From Tridacna crocea (lineage: Eukaryota; Mollusca; Bivalvia; Cardiida; Cardiidae), in assembly GCA_943736015.1 (NCBI GenBank), contig OX031066.1, positions 6,448,245 to 6,512,244 of the forward strand: a DNA stretch of 64,000 nt, read 5' to 3'. Of the stretch, positions 9,428 through 19,502 are shown one piece after another. The notes under the pieces are model-generated. The model was not told where the DNA came from, ran no database searches, and saw nothing but the letters and a program-made list of their open reading frames with translations. Both the position numbers and the translations under genes were made by a program. Each line of letters begins with the position of its first letter. Position 1 is the stretch's first letter.

Positions 9428-9547
9428 CTCTTTAACTATTGTCAAAGTGTTAGACTTGATCGAATTTATGAGTGATGTTTATTTTGCTGTATGCAAAGAC
9501 TTTTGATAAGAACAAGTTTCAAATTTTGTCGTTCAGTAAAGAGTTAA
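9424..9547 (+). mobile_element. TTAA-MITE A, stem deleted
   Basis: TTAACTCTTTAACTATTGTC to CGTTCAGTAAAGAGTTAA with the long-arm block TTTTGCTGTATGCAAAGAC. The central palindrome is missing, as expected of a replication-slippage deletion. Confidence 0.5.
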
Positions 9548-9574
9548 TCACAGTGGAATTAGGAGGAGCTTTGC

Positions 9575-9779
9575 TTAATTTTCCCTTTCAAATTGAACAT
9601 ATTTGCAGGTGACAAAATAAATGTGGCTCAAAAATTAAAACTTGATCGTAAAAGGGTTGAAAACAGTGTGGGAAATGGAGAAAATGCTGGTACCAGCATT
9701 TTCTCCTTTTCCCACAATGTTTTCAGAAGGCTTCTTCCTCTGGGCCATAAAAACCAGGGATTGTTTGGTAAAGGGTAAA
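9575..9779 (-). mobile_element. TTAA-MITE A
   Basis: TTAATTTTCCCTTTCAAATT to TTTGGTAAAGGGTAA. The stem apex has lost bases (GCTGGTACCAGC), making the centre an even, exact palindrome. Confidence 0.75.
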
Positions 9780-9800
9780 AAAAATAATATTCCCTTATCA

Positions 9801-9842
9801 GACAGTGTAGATCTAAGATCAGACTGCACATTCTGTGCTGAG
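9801..9842. repeat. Half of a GATCAGACTGCA palindrome
   Basis: CAGTGTAGATCTAAGATCAG then ACTGCACATTCTGTGC; the mirrored half is missing. Confidence 0.4.
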
Positions 9843-10320
9843 AAAAGTAGCCAATTTAAGTTGAAAATGTTCATTTCTTTTTTATGTGATAAAGTCTGAA
9901 TTTGTGATCAGATTTTTGTGAAACTTGCACAGTTTGTTTTTCTCATCAATAGCTTCAATTCAGTTGAGTTTGAAAAAAATCCAACAAACAGTATAGAAAA
10001 AGAGGCCATTTCAAGTTGAACATTTTCATTTTTTGTTTACTTGTTACAGTCTGCATTAATTTTGTTATAAGATTTTTTCGTTTACCTCATCAATAGCTTC
10101 AACCCTATTAAATTTGAAAAAAAAATCTAACAAACAGTATGGCAAAAGTGGTCATTTGAAGTTGAAAATTTCGACTTATTGTTTACTCGATGAAGTCAGC
10201 ATTTCTTGTCTTAATCTTTGTAATTTTTTTGCTTTTTGCATCATGAATTCATAATGTATGCTAGAATAAAAGCAAAATCACTGCCAGTAGAGTGATTTCA
10301 GGCCCCCATGGGCCTCTAGT
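9843..10320 (+). repeat. Core-repeat element, family F (three ~150-bp units)
   Basis: Units near 9855, 10005 and 10155 share TTGAAAATGTTCATTTCTT, CATCAATAGCTTCAA and AACAAACAGTATGGCAAAAG. The block ends with the terminal hairpin GGCCCCCATGGGCC followed by TCTAG. Tandem cores followed by a 3' hairpin resemble the pearl / Helentron-associated elements of molluscs (family knowledge; assignment inferred). Confidence 0.5.
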
Positions 10321-10495
10321 TTAGTTACATCTATATTGCCATCTGCAAGTGCTTTAAACCCTGACAAGTCTGATATATAGTTGTTTGGTATACACATCTG
10401 CACACAGAAATTAAAAATAATATTGATAATTATCTAGATGATATGAATATAGTTGACGCAGATGTAATGGTTCTGTACATGGACCATGGTAGCTC

Positions 10496-10770
10496 AAGTC
10501 TTTAACAAATATTAAGGAGTGGTCCAAATTGAAAGCACTTGCAGCCAACAAAATAAAATGTAACTTGGAGATTGCAATTTGTTTCTACAGGATAGAAAAT
10601 TTGGTAACAATTTGGTGAGGGCAAGTGGATTATCCTACTGTAGGGCAAGTGCAAAATGGCAGGGGGGACAAGTTAGAATTCTGAAATTTTTTGGACCCTG
10701 CTGAAAAATTATCGATAACCAGCATTTTTTCTTGTTTTATAATATTTTTGTAGGTTCTCAAAGGAATATT
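10496..10770 (-). mobile_element. Degraded TTAA-MITE A with an interruption
   Basis: Long arm (GTCCAAATTGAAAGCACTTG) to GGATAGAAAAT, then about 100 unrelated bases (10605-10700, GTAGGGCAAGTGCAAAATGG), then ATAACCAGCATTTTTTCTTG. Confidence 0.45.
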
Positions 10771-10958
10771 AGACTATAGATTTGTGTCACAACTTATTGT
10801 CTACAGATGCTTCCAAATTCATCTAGAGTAAATTTTGGTATCATTGGTATGTTGATGAAATTAATGTGCACAAATAGATTTTAGAAATACCTTTTTCTTT
10901 ACGTGGAATACCTTGATGTCTAGTTTGGTGCTTGATTACTCTCTCAGCTTGGCTGTGT

Positions 10959-11299
10959 TTAACTCTTTACTACACAATCCCAACATTTAACGACCCTGAG
11001 AAAGAAGGCTTTAGAAAACATTGTGGTAAAAGGAGGAGAAAATGCTGGTAACAAGCATTTTCTCCTTTTTCCGCAATATTTTCTACCCTTCCCGAAACAA
11101 ATTTCAATTTTTTAACCACATTTTTTTTTTGTCTTCTGCAAGTGCTTTCAATTTGGTAACCAGCATTATCTCCTTTTCCCACAATATTTTCTACCCTTCC
11201 CAAAACAAATTTCAATTTTTTAACCACATATTTTTTTGTCTTCTGAAAGTGCTTTCAATTTGGAGAAGTCTACAATTTTGTTGATTGATAAAGAGTTAA
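10959..11299 (+). mobile_element. TTAA-MITE A with internal duplication
   Basis: TTAACTCTTTACTACACAAT to GATTGATAAAGAGTTAA, 341 bp instead of about 230. The stretch from the stem apex to the CAATTTGG block is present twice (about 11046-11155 and 11156-11262), the two copies differing at few positions. Confidence 0.8.
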
Positions 11300-12002
11300 G
11301 GAAAATGAGTTTTCGTCGTAATCCTTGTGCATAAACTTTGATATTTTGTAACAATCCCTGCTATTATTGAATTCTTTACTTCACACATGGAAAGAGTTGT
11401 TAACTATCATAAGGTTAATTCTTGCAACAGGATCGGAGAACCAACACAGTATTTTTACACAGTTATGCCCTCTTTTTTATTACTTGGAATATTTACTGAA
11501 GGTCAGCAAAGTGTTGACACCAGCATGCTGTGCTTTTGCTGAAAAAGAATATAACAGTTCACCAGGATTGATTCTTTCTCTTTGTAGATGTAGAGTTTGA
11601 TGAGAAGTGGACATAGTATGATGAGGTAAGAGTCACTTAACATTAGGGTAGTTATTTTTTGTCTCCATGTCAATTTTAATGCTGAAACATGATGTAAATT
11701 AAATTAAAATTCCAATTTCTAGCTTCAGTTTGACAAAATTGTGCCCTGTCTTCAAGTTTTAGCATGCTTCCCTAATATCAACCATGAATGTTCAAAATAA
11801 AGTAAGGGTACAAAACTTCATTGCGTTAGCATTACATGTAGCTATTAAGTCATCATTATCCATCTTTATCACTCATCAAATGCAAACAAGTAAATTCATT
11901 GTCTTTAAGACTTTGTTACAGTAGATAAAAAAAGATACAGAGCAATTACTAGTACGTTGTTATAGTTTTTACATAAGTAATAAAAAATAGGACAATGCCA
12001 TT
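11300..12002. other. Unassigned stretch
   Basis: No repeat family or coding region. A short open frame at 11367-11600 has no recognisable domain. A stretch between acceptor-like TTCTCTTTGTAG and donor-like GAGGTAAGA (11588-11630) contains an in-frame stop in the only plausible frame. Confidence 0.4.
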
Positions 12003-13916
12003 GAGGTAAGAAGGGCTACCAGAGCACAAAGTGCTCAAGGTGAGCTTTTGTGATTGTTTTGCATCAGCCATAGTCAGTTGCCATGTGTGATCTATCCTGC
12101 ATCCTGCCAGTTTTTACCTTGTGTACATACTTGGGGCTACAGTTTTAGTCCAATACTCATGAACCTCAGCTAGAGTGTTTGTCTTGATGGTATCTCTGAA
12201 AGTATTAGGTCAAAAAAATTACACCAGGTCAAATCTTGGAAAAAAAAACTTGTGTGAACTTCAGTAGCCACATTATCAGTTCAATACTATTGAAATTTAG
12301 TCAAAATGTTGGTCCTGATAAAACCTTAGACTGTTTTGAAAATAGGTCATGTCAGGTAAAAACTAGGTCACCATGTCAAATCTGTACTATACTCACAGAA
12401 GTAAGTCAGAATATTTGCCCTGACAACATAATTAATGAATCACAAAATGGGTCACATAGTGTCAACAAGTATGTCATCAGATCAAATCTTTGGAAAGCCA
12501 TGTGTATGTTCTAGAGGTCAGATTTTCAGTGCATAACTCATAAAATTAGTCAAATGCTTTACTTGATTAAATCTAAGATGAGTTTGAAAAAAGGCAAAAC
12601 ACAATGTTGGTTCAAAACCCGGGTTACCAAGCCAAATCCTTGAAAAACCATGAGTACAATCTGGAAGCCATATTTTCAGTAAAAAAACTCATGAAAAATG
12701 GTCGGAATGTTTGTATACATGTAGATGATAGTTAGGATGTATTTGCTAAAAATGTAGGTACACTCAAAAGAATTCATTTTCACTCCAGTACTTATAAGAA
12801 TTGATCAAAATCTTGGTCTCAATGATATCTTAAACAGATTTGAAAATGAGTCACAGCAGGTCAAAAAGTAGGTCACTCAGACAAATCTTTGAACGAGAGC
12901 CATCACAGAGGGGTTATGCTCTCTGAACAAGACAGTGTTTGTCATAAAATGTATGAAATTGATATAAATCACTTCTTTTATCCTAAAAGGACCTGTTCAT
13001 GCCCCTAAAAATTGAAGTGAAAAGGCAATTACTATCACAGAGATATTCCCAATATTAGAGAAAAACTATTTTTTACATGAAGCCTCCTTTTCCCGCAATG
13101 CAGCCTGTAATTAAGAAACCGGGAAAGAGGTCTTATAAATCGATTTTTTACATGAAGCCCCTTTTTTCCGCAGCCTGAAATTGAGAAACTGGGGAAGAAA
13201 TATCTGGGCAATGTTCTAAGGAGTTCAGATTTGAAATTTCATGAACTTTTGAGTACTAGTGAAGCAGATACTAATTAGAGAAAATTAGTTTTTTACTTGA
13301 ACTATCCGTTTTTTGCAATGCAGCCTGTAATTGAGAAACCAGGAAAGAGGTATCTGGGCAAATTCCAACAAGTTCGGATTTGAAAATTCACAAAGTTTTG
13401 AGCACTGATGTAGAAGATATTAGTAAAAAACAATTTTTTACATGAAGCCCCCTTTTTCCGTGACACAGCTTCAGATTGAGAAAACCAGAGTTCAGATATG
13501 AAGTGTCATAAAATTTTGTCCAGGGGTTGGTGAGAAATGGCTTCAGACAGACAAACATACACACAGAAGAATGGACATACACACAGCGTTGTGACTATAA
13601 GCTTTCCCGAAATTTTTTGGGGAGCATAAAAAGAGTGTCTTCACACTTAGGGTCACCATTTTAGTCCCAAAATTCATGCGAGTTAATGAGAATGTTTGTG
13701 TTAATGATACCTACCTTGTAACCTAATGGATAAAATAGGTCACAGAGACAAATCTTAGAAAAGCTTTTGTTCTCTCTAGATCTCGAGGCCTCATTTACAG
13801 CTCAGTGGTCCTGAAAGTTGTCCAAGTGTTTATCTTGATATTTCGAGATACTCTGGAATGGGTCTTGTTGGGTCAAAAATGCTCAGAGACCCAGGACTGT
13901 AATGGCCCTCTTGTTT
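12003..13916 (+). mobile_element. Core-repeat element, family C, with nested family D
   Basis: Left end GAGCACAAAGTGCTCAAGG followed by TGAGCTTTTGTGATTG; right end AATGGCCCTCTTG. The core is made of units of about 145 bp that recur with GGTCAAATCTT, TATTTTCAGT, TCAAAATGTTGGTC and GTCATGTCAGGTCAAAAACT blocks. The core is interrupted by a D element at about 12905-13640 and resumes at 13650. No coding capacity. Confidence 0.65.
12905..13640 (-). mobile_element. Core-repeat element, family D, nested
   Basis: GGGTTATGCTCTCTGAACAA opens it and CCCGAAATTTTTTGGGGAGC closes it. In between are units of about 140 bp with ACATGAAGCC(C/T)CCTTTT, ATTGAGAAACC.GGAAAGAGG and TTCGGATTTGAAA. Same family as 57955-59712 and the D parts of the left arm. 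Confidence 0.65.
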
Positions 13917-14947
13917 ATACCTCTATTTTTGAATTAATTTAACAATACCTAATAGGTGAATAGAAATCAAAAGCACATACCACTGTGGAAAACTTAAAAT
14001 AATCAACAATAAATACAACACTTTTTTATTTATAAATAAAGGCCTCTGACCTAACATACAATAATACAGAAAGATACATATCAAGTACATCATGTCCCCT
14101 TATGTTCTACTCCCAACTTAATAAAACTGTAGACTGCAAAAGTAATGAAACATACATTAACAGTCCAAAAGACAAACTGTCTTGTGTAAGATTTTTTTTA
14201 CAGAATTTTGTTGACTTTACATAATTATAAACATAAATAAAATTAATTATTCTATCATTACCAAAAAAAACTGTAAAAATATTTTTAATTATACCAAGAT
14301 AAGGAAATGGGGTAACTTATGGATAACCTATTTCTTGTACCGATAACCACCTGTGTGATGTAAGAATTGAAGGCTAAATGATGTCAAATACTTGTAATTG
14401 ATGGCTAATACATGTAAATAATGAATTACAAAATTATTGTTTTCAACTTTGCATGAACAAAATGTTTTTTACTCAATTTTTTGATAATCTTTTATACAAA
14501 TGACAGCGATTTTCGAATGTACTTGCATGGAAGGGTTTACTGAAGGTTTTACTCTTGAAATTATGGTTTTGACACTAATTCAAAGTTGGTTGACTCTTGT
14601 GGCTCAGAAATCAATTGCTCTTGAGTATCAGGGTTTAAAGAGAGAATCTACCAGAGGTATTGTGTAAAAGTTTTTAAAGTTTGAGGTTTGTTGTCTTGTT
14701 TTCAATGTATTCCATTAGTTGAGAGATAGAGAATGAAAAAACACTTTTTTTTGCAAAAGATTGAACCTTTTAAATAGTACCATGTCATACAAATTGGTAG
14801 GTGTAATACATGAGGTATCTTAACATGATGTGTGTCTATCAGACACACATTTACATAAAACATTTTTGAGGGTTAGTAAACCAAAGGGATTTATCATTGC
14901 CATTTACATAAGATATTATCAGCATAAAGTGTGTGAATTTAGGGATC
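13917..14947. other. Unassigned AT-rich stretch
   Basis: No repeat family or coding region. A short perfect hairpin, ATGTGTGTCT/AGACACACAT with a 3-nt loop, lies at 14828-14850. Confidence 0.45.
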
Positions 14948-15141
14948 TTAACCCTTTACCAAATGATAAAATTTTAGACTTGTTCAAATAAAAGCCTTTG
15001 GAGACAATAAATTAATTCTAGCTCCAATTATATTTGTCTTCAATCAAGTAGAAAGCATTAAGAGAAGGAGAAAATGCTGCCCTAGCATTTTCTCTATCTC
15101 CAACAGTATTTTCAAATCCTACTTTTTAAAGGCTGCTTTAA
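14948..15141 (-). mobile_element. TTAA-MITE A, short arm cut off by the next copy
   Basis: TTAACCCTTTACCAAATGAT at the left. After the stem it runs into ACTTTTTAAAGGCTGC and the TTAA (15138) that begins the next copy. Confidence 0.65.
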
Positions 15142-15366
15142 CCCTTTACCAGACAACAAAATTTTAGCCTTGTTCTATTTGAAAGCCTTTGCAGATGACA
15201 ATTTCAGTGTGCCTCAAATAGTGCAATTTTTCCATGATAGGGTAGAAAACATTGTGGGAAAAGGAGAAAATGCTGGTTACCAGCATTTTCTTCTTTTCCC
15301 ACAATGTTTTCTAAAGGCTTCTTGCTCAGGTTCATTTAAAGTCAGCATTGCATGGTAAAGGGTTAA
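15138..15366 (-). mobile_element. TTAA-MITE A, full length
   Basis: TTAACCCTTTACCAGACAAC to CATGGTAAAGGGTTAA. It adjoins the preceding copy at one TTAA. Confidence 0.85.
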
Positions 15367-15555
15367 AAGAAGATCGTTTGATACAGGGTTAAATCCAAAT
15401 TATCACCGATGAAAATTATTTTTTTTTTACTTCATTTGCTTTTCTGTCATTATTACAACAGGAAGTATAAAAAAAACACTCTTTTTTTCTATAAGAATGG
15501 AAAATGTTAAAATTTTTTATATCATCTCTGTTTGTCATGGTCTTGAATTATTTCT

Positions 15556-15790
15556 TTAACTCTTTCCCAAACAAGAAAATTTTAGACTAGACTTACTTCA
15601 AACTATTTTAAAGCAAGATTCAGTATATCTACAGTCTAGAAAATTATTTCTATCTTTGAAATAGCTCAGAAAACAATGTGGAAAGAGGGAGGCAATTCCA
15701 TTAAATACAATTTTCTACTTTTTCCACAATGTTTTCAACAACCCTTCTCAGCATGGTGGGCTTAACTGAGAATTGTTTGGTAAAGAGTTA
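15556..15790 (-). mobile_element. Diverged TTAA-MITE A
   Basis: TTAACTCTTTCCCAAACAAG to TTTGGTAAAGAGTTA. The stem is weak (AACAATGTGGAAAGAGGGAG against CTTTTTCCACAATGTTTTC). Confidence 0.65.
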
Positions 15791-15838
15791 TTTATTTTGT
15801 ACATGTTGCTTTGTGACTCATAAAATATGTTATCTATG

Positions 15839-16066
15839 TTAACCCTTTACCAGACAACAAAGTTTACAACTATTCCAATTTAAAGCAGTTGCAGATGACA
15901 AAATAAATGGTACTGAAAGGTCAAAAAATATTTTTGAAAGGATAGAAAACATAGTGGGAAAAGAAGAAAATGCTGGTTACCAGCATTTTCTCCTTTTCCC
16001 ATAATGTTTACAAAAGACTTCTTTCTCAGGGTCGTCAAAAGTTGGGATTGTGTGGTAAAGGGTTAA
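15839..16066 (-). mobile_element. TTAA-MITE A, full length
   Basis: TTAACCCTTTACCAGACAAC to GTGTGGTAAAGGGTTAA, near consensus. Confidence 0.85.
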
Positions 16067-16074
16067 GGATTTTC

Positions 16075-16320
16075 CAATATATGTAAATTAAAAGTTGTCT
16101 TTATCATGCAATGGTGAATGTTAAGGATCTTAAATCCAAGAATAGATTTGCATTCAAGTCCCATGCAATGAATACTGTTAAAGATCTTAAATCCAAGAAA
16201 AGCTTTGCATTCAAGTCCCATGCAATGAATAATGTTAAGGTTCTTAAATCCAGAAAAAAAAAATAACTTCAATGCCTTTTGCAATATTTGATGTTAAGGA
16301 TCTTAAATCCAAGAAAAAAA
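16075..16320. repeat. Tandem repeat, ~60-65 bp unit, about four copies
   Basis: GTTAAGGATCTTAAATCCAA recurs near 16120, 16178, 16233 and 16292, with CATTCAAGTCCCATGCAATG between the first units. Confidence 0.75.
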
Positions 16321-16549
16321 ATAAGCTAAAACAAAACAAACACTGAATGGATTTTTTCCTGTACAAAACCAGTCACTGAATGATGTTAGATCTAATGATG
16401 TAAATTCTGAAAATGGCTTGGTAAAATAATACAATTTTAACATTTTGGCAAAATTCTTATTGAGATGAAATTGTGGTATAGAAAAAAATATGTAAAATTC
16501 TTGGCACAGAAAAGTTGTCTTTGTTAAATGGGTGATTTCCTTTCGCTGG

Positions 16550-17080
16550 TTAGTATCCAGGAGCCTTGATAGAAAGATACAGACCAGAGTTAACTACTGG
16601 TTGGAATCCAGGAAAATTTCAAGTCTTGCAATCAAATAGTTTTATTTGTCTTATATTGTTTTATTGTTTTATATATGGCTTACAATAACACGAACAACTA
16701 GTAAACTGTCACCAATGACGGGTCAAGGCAAGCCAGAAAGGTTGCTGATCTATTCAGGGGCAGATAAAAATGACAGGAAATTCATCTTCATTGAGTAAAG
16801 AAACACCAGCTCCTTGTAGACATAGGTCTCTAACAATGAATATTTCATTATCTGAAAATTACTGGTTTTGGTCCAGGAAACATTGTGTATGGATTAAAAA
16901 CTTTTATCTTCTCACAAGTACAGTGTTAACTAGCATAGTACTGGTTTGAGTCCAGGTAAATAGCTGGTTAGACATACGCAAAATTGTCTATAAATAAGGA
17001 GCTGATGCTGTCAGTCAATGACAGATCAAGACAAGCTTGAAAAGTTGTCGATTTATTCAGGGGCAGCCATGTTTCACTTG
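16550..17080. repeat. Diverged direct duplication
   Basis: TGACGGGTCAAGGCAAGCC...TCAGGGGCAG at about 16716-16763 recurs as TGACAGATCAAGACAAGC...TCAGGGGCAG at 17019-17066. Preceding TACTGGTT...TCCAGG blocks repeat at 16600, 16860 and 16940. Confidence 0.5.
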
Positions 17081-17450
17081 CAAAGTCAGCTTTTCAAAAC
17101 CAAGAATCTTGAAAAAAAAAAATGCAATATTAAATTCAATAACTGCCATTTTGAAAAATTACATCAGTGGATTTGCTTCATCCTGTCACTGCCAGAAACT
17201 ATATCAAAAACACTGACAGCCGTCATATATCAAGATCAGACTGTTATACCACCAGCATCATAAGGCCCTGAACAACCAAACAGCTTTGGAGTCAATTTTA
17301 AGTTGTTATTTGATTCCAGAGCTGATTGAAAAGTTGACTGTTCTTTATTGTCAACTCAAACATAAATGAGATCAGGCAGTGATGTTAGATGTCAATCTGT
17401 GTAGCTCTATGTTATCTCCAAGGTTCATATGATAAGGAATGATAGGGATC
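17081..17450. other. Unassigned stretch
   Basis: Nothing recognised beyond AT-rich sequence. Confidence 0.4.
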
Positions 17451-17678
17451 TTAACCCTTTCCCAGACAGCGAATTTTGGACCAGACCAAATTCAAAGCAT
17501 TTTGCTGATGACAAATTAACAGTTGCTTAAAAGATGATTTTTCTATATGATAGGGTAGAAAACATTGTGGAAAAGGAGAAAATGCTGGTTACCAGCATTT
17601 TCTCCTTTTCCCACAATGTTTCCAAAAGGCTTCTATTCCTTTCCCGTAAAAACCAGGGATTGTTTGGGAAAGGGTTAA
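17451..17678 (-). mobile_element. TTAA-MITE A, full length
   Basis: TTAACCCTTTCCCAGACAGC to TTTGGGAAAGGGTTAA. Confidence 0.85.
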
Positions 17679-17714
17679 CCCCTAAAGTGCTTGTCTATCA
17701 TAACCATAATTTCT

Positions 17715-17943
17715 TTAACACATTACCAAACGACAAAATTTTAGACTTGTCCAAATTGAAAGCTTTTGCAGACAACAAATGGAATGCGACTTAAATGATG
17801 AGATTTTTCTGTGAAAGGGTAGAAAACATTTCTGAAAAAGGAGAAAATGATGATTACCAGCATTTTCTCCTTTTCCAACAATGTTTTCAAAAGGCCACTA
17901 CTCTAGGATCGTAAAAAGTCAGGATTGTGTGGGAAAGAGTTAA
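17715..17943 (-). mobile_element. TTAA-MITE A, full length
   Basis: TTAACACATTACCAAACGAC to GTGTGGGAAAGAGTTAA. The left stem arm is changed (CATTTCTGAAAAAGG) without matching changes opposite. Confidence 0.85.
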
Positions 17944-18057
17944 GAAGGTGTAGGTTGAGATTAGCAGGATTGCTGTTCTTGCATATACATTGCCCAATTT
18001 ATAGTGTTGCTGATTAAAGTCTCCCTTCTCTGGACATAAATGTGTTCATCTAGCACT

Positions 18058-18286
18058 TTAACTCTTTACCACACAAGAAAGTTTTAGACTGGTCTAAATT
18101 GAAAGCATTTGCAGACGACAAAAAAAAAGGTAACTGATGAATTGAAATTTGGTGTTGGAAGGGTAGAAAACACTGTGGGAAAAGGAGAAAATGTTGGTTA
18201 CCAGCATTTTCTCCATTTCCCAAAGTGTTTTCAAAAGGCTTCTTTCTCAGGGCGTGAAAAGTCGGGATTGTGTAGTAAAGAGTTAA
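18058..18286 (-). mobile_element. TTAA-MITE A, full length
   Basis: TTAACTCTTTACCACACAAG to GTGTAGTAAAGAGTTAA. Stem variant AACACTGTGGG with AAAGTGTTTT opposite, so the C change is paired by a G. Confidence 0.85.
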
Positions 18287-18415
18287 GGGTATCCAATAAG
18301 TATGAAGAATTCTCAGGCACATAAATTTGCATGCATAATTTTTGATGCATTGACTTTTCTTTCTATAGATGCAAGCTATTTCAAGTTATATGAGGTTGTA
18401 AATGAATTTTTTAAA

Positions 18416-18870
18416 GTGAACTCTTTACCAAACAACAAAAGTTTGCAATTGTCCAAATTAACGGTTGTTGCAGAGGACAACTTAAATATGGCTCAGTTGA
18501 TGAAAACTGACTCTGAAGAGATAGAAAACATTGTAGGAAAAGGAGAAAATGCTGGTAAGCCGCATTTTCTGCTATCCTACAATGTTTTCAAAAGGATTCT
18601 TCCTCAGGGTTGTTTTAACCCTTTACTCCAGAGATATTCATCTCTACGCATTGCTTGTGGGAGCCTCTTGAAAACATTGTGGCAAAAGGTATAATTGCTC
18701 GTGACGAGCAATTTCATCTTTTGTCACAATGTTTTCTAAGCTATCAAAAGATGTCATATACACATGAGAAATCAGGCTTCCTCCTTGCTGTTATTTAGGG
18801 TCAATTAGAGATACCATAGAAATGTCTTATGGGGTAAAGAGTTAAGTCAGGACCATGTGGAAAAGGGTTG
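18416..18870 (-). mobile_element. Composite: TTAA-MITE A carrying a nested TTAA-MITE B, second case
   Basis: The A part begins GAACTCTTTACCAAACAAC and runs through a stem with paired changes (TTGTAGGA and TCCTACAA) to CCTCAGGGTTGTTTTAA. B (18615-18845) follows, then the A remainder GTCAGGACCATGTGGAAAAG to 18870. This matches A's usual TTAA-AAGTCAGGATTGTG, so A seems split at its internal TTAA as at 8585-8937. Confidence 0.75.
18615..18845 (+). mobile_element. TTAA-MITE B, nested copy 2
   Basis: 231 bp, TTAACCCTTTACTCCAGAG to GGGGTAAAGAGTTAA. The apex AATTGCTCGTGACGAGCAAT is a perfect inverted repeat. The right half matches copy 1 (GATACCATAGA, CTTATGGGGTAAAG). Confidence 0.8.
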
Positions 18871-18876
18871 AATTTT

Positions 18877-19096
18877 TTTACCCTTTTCCAAATGGGAAAA
18901 TTTGGACTGGTACAAATTGAAAGCATATATTACGTCAACAAAATATATATAATTATCTGTGAACCGATTGAAATCAATATGGAAAAAGGAGAAAAATGCT
19001 GGTTATCAACATTTCTTCCTTTTTCCCTAATACTTTCAAAAACCTTAAGTTTTATAAAGGTTGGTAAATCTTTGGGGTTGTTTAGTAAAGAGTTTA
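18877..19096 (-). mobile_element. Diverged TTAA-MITE A
   Basis: TTTTACCCTTTTCCAAATGG at the left and GTTTAGTAAAGAGTTTAA at the right. Stem AATATGGAAAAAGGAG. Confidence 0.7.
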
Positions 19097-19216
19097 ATCA
19101 ACAAAATCACTTTTTGCCTTTTTTTTAGCATTAGAAAGTAAATTTTTTGATGCAGGGTTAAATTGTTGTAAATGAAAACATATATAATTTCAGTACACTT
19201 AGGTTGTATTGTATAT

Positions 19217-19445
19217 TTAATCCTTGACCAAACAACAAAATTTGAGACTGGTCTACAACAAAAGCACTTGCAAAGGACAAAATAAACATAACTAAACAAT
19301 TGAAATTTGTTTCCAGCAGGGTAGAAAACATTGTGGGAAAAGGAGAAAATGCTGGTTACCAGCATTTTCTCCTTTTCCCACAATGGTTTCAAAAGGCTTC
19401 TATCTTAGGGTTGTAAAAACCAGGGATTGTTTGGTAAAGGGTTAA
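19217..19445 (-). mobile_element. TTAA-MITE A, full length
   Basis: TTAATCCTTGACCAAACAAC to TTTGGTAAAGGGTTAA. The stem is essentially perfect. Confidence 0.85.
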
Positions 19446-19476
19446 TAACATGGAATATGAGGTCCAAAGTTGTTTT

Positions 19477-19502
19477 TGTGTGTGTGTGTGTGTGTGTGTG
19501 TG
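19477..19502. repeat. (TG)13 microsatellite
   Basis: Uninterrupted TG dinucleotides. Confidence 0.9.

Noticed and set aside
11588..11630. Micro-exon between acceptor-like and donor-like sites
   Set aside because: The only sensible frame contains a stop, and no flanking coding exons were found.
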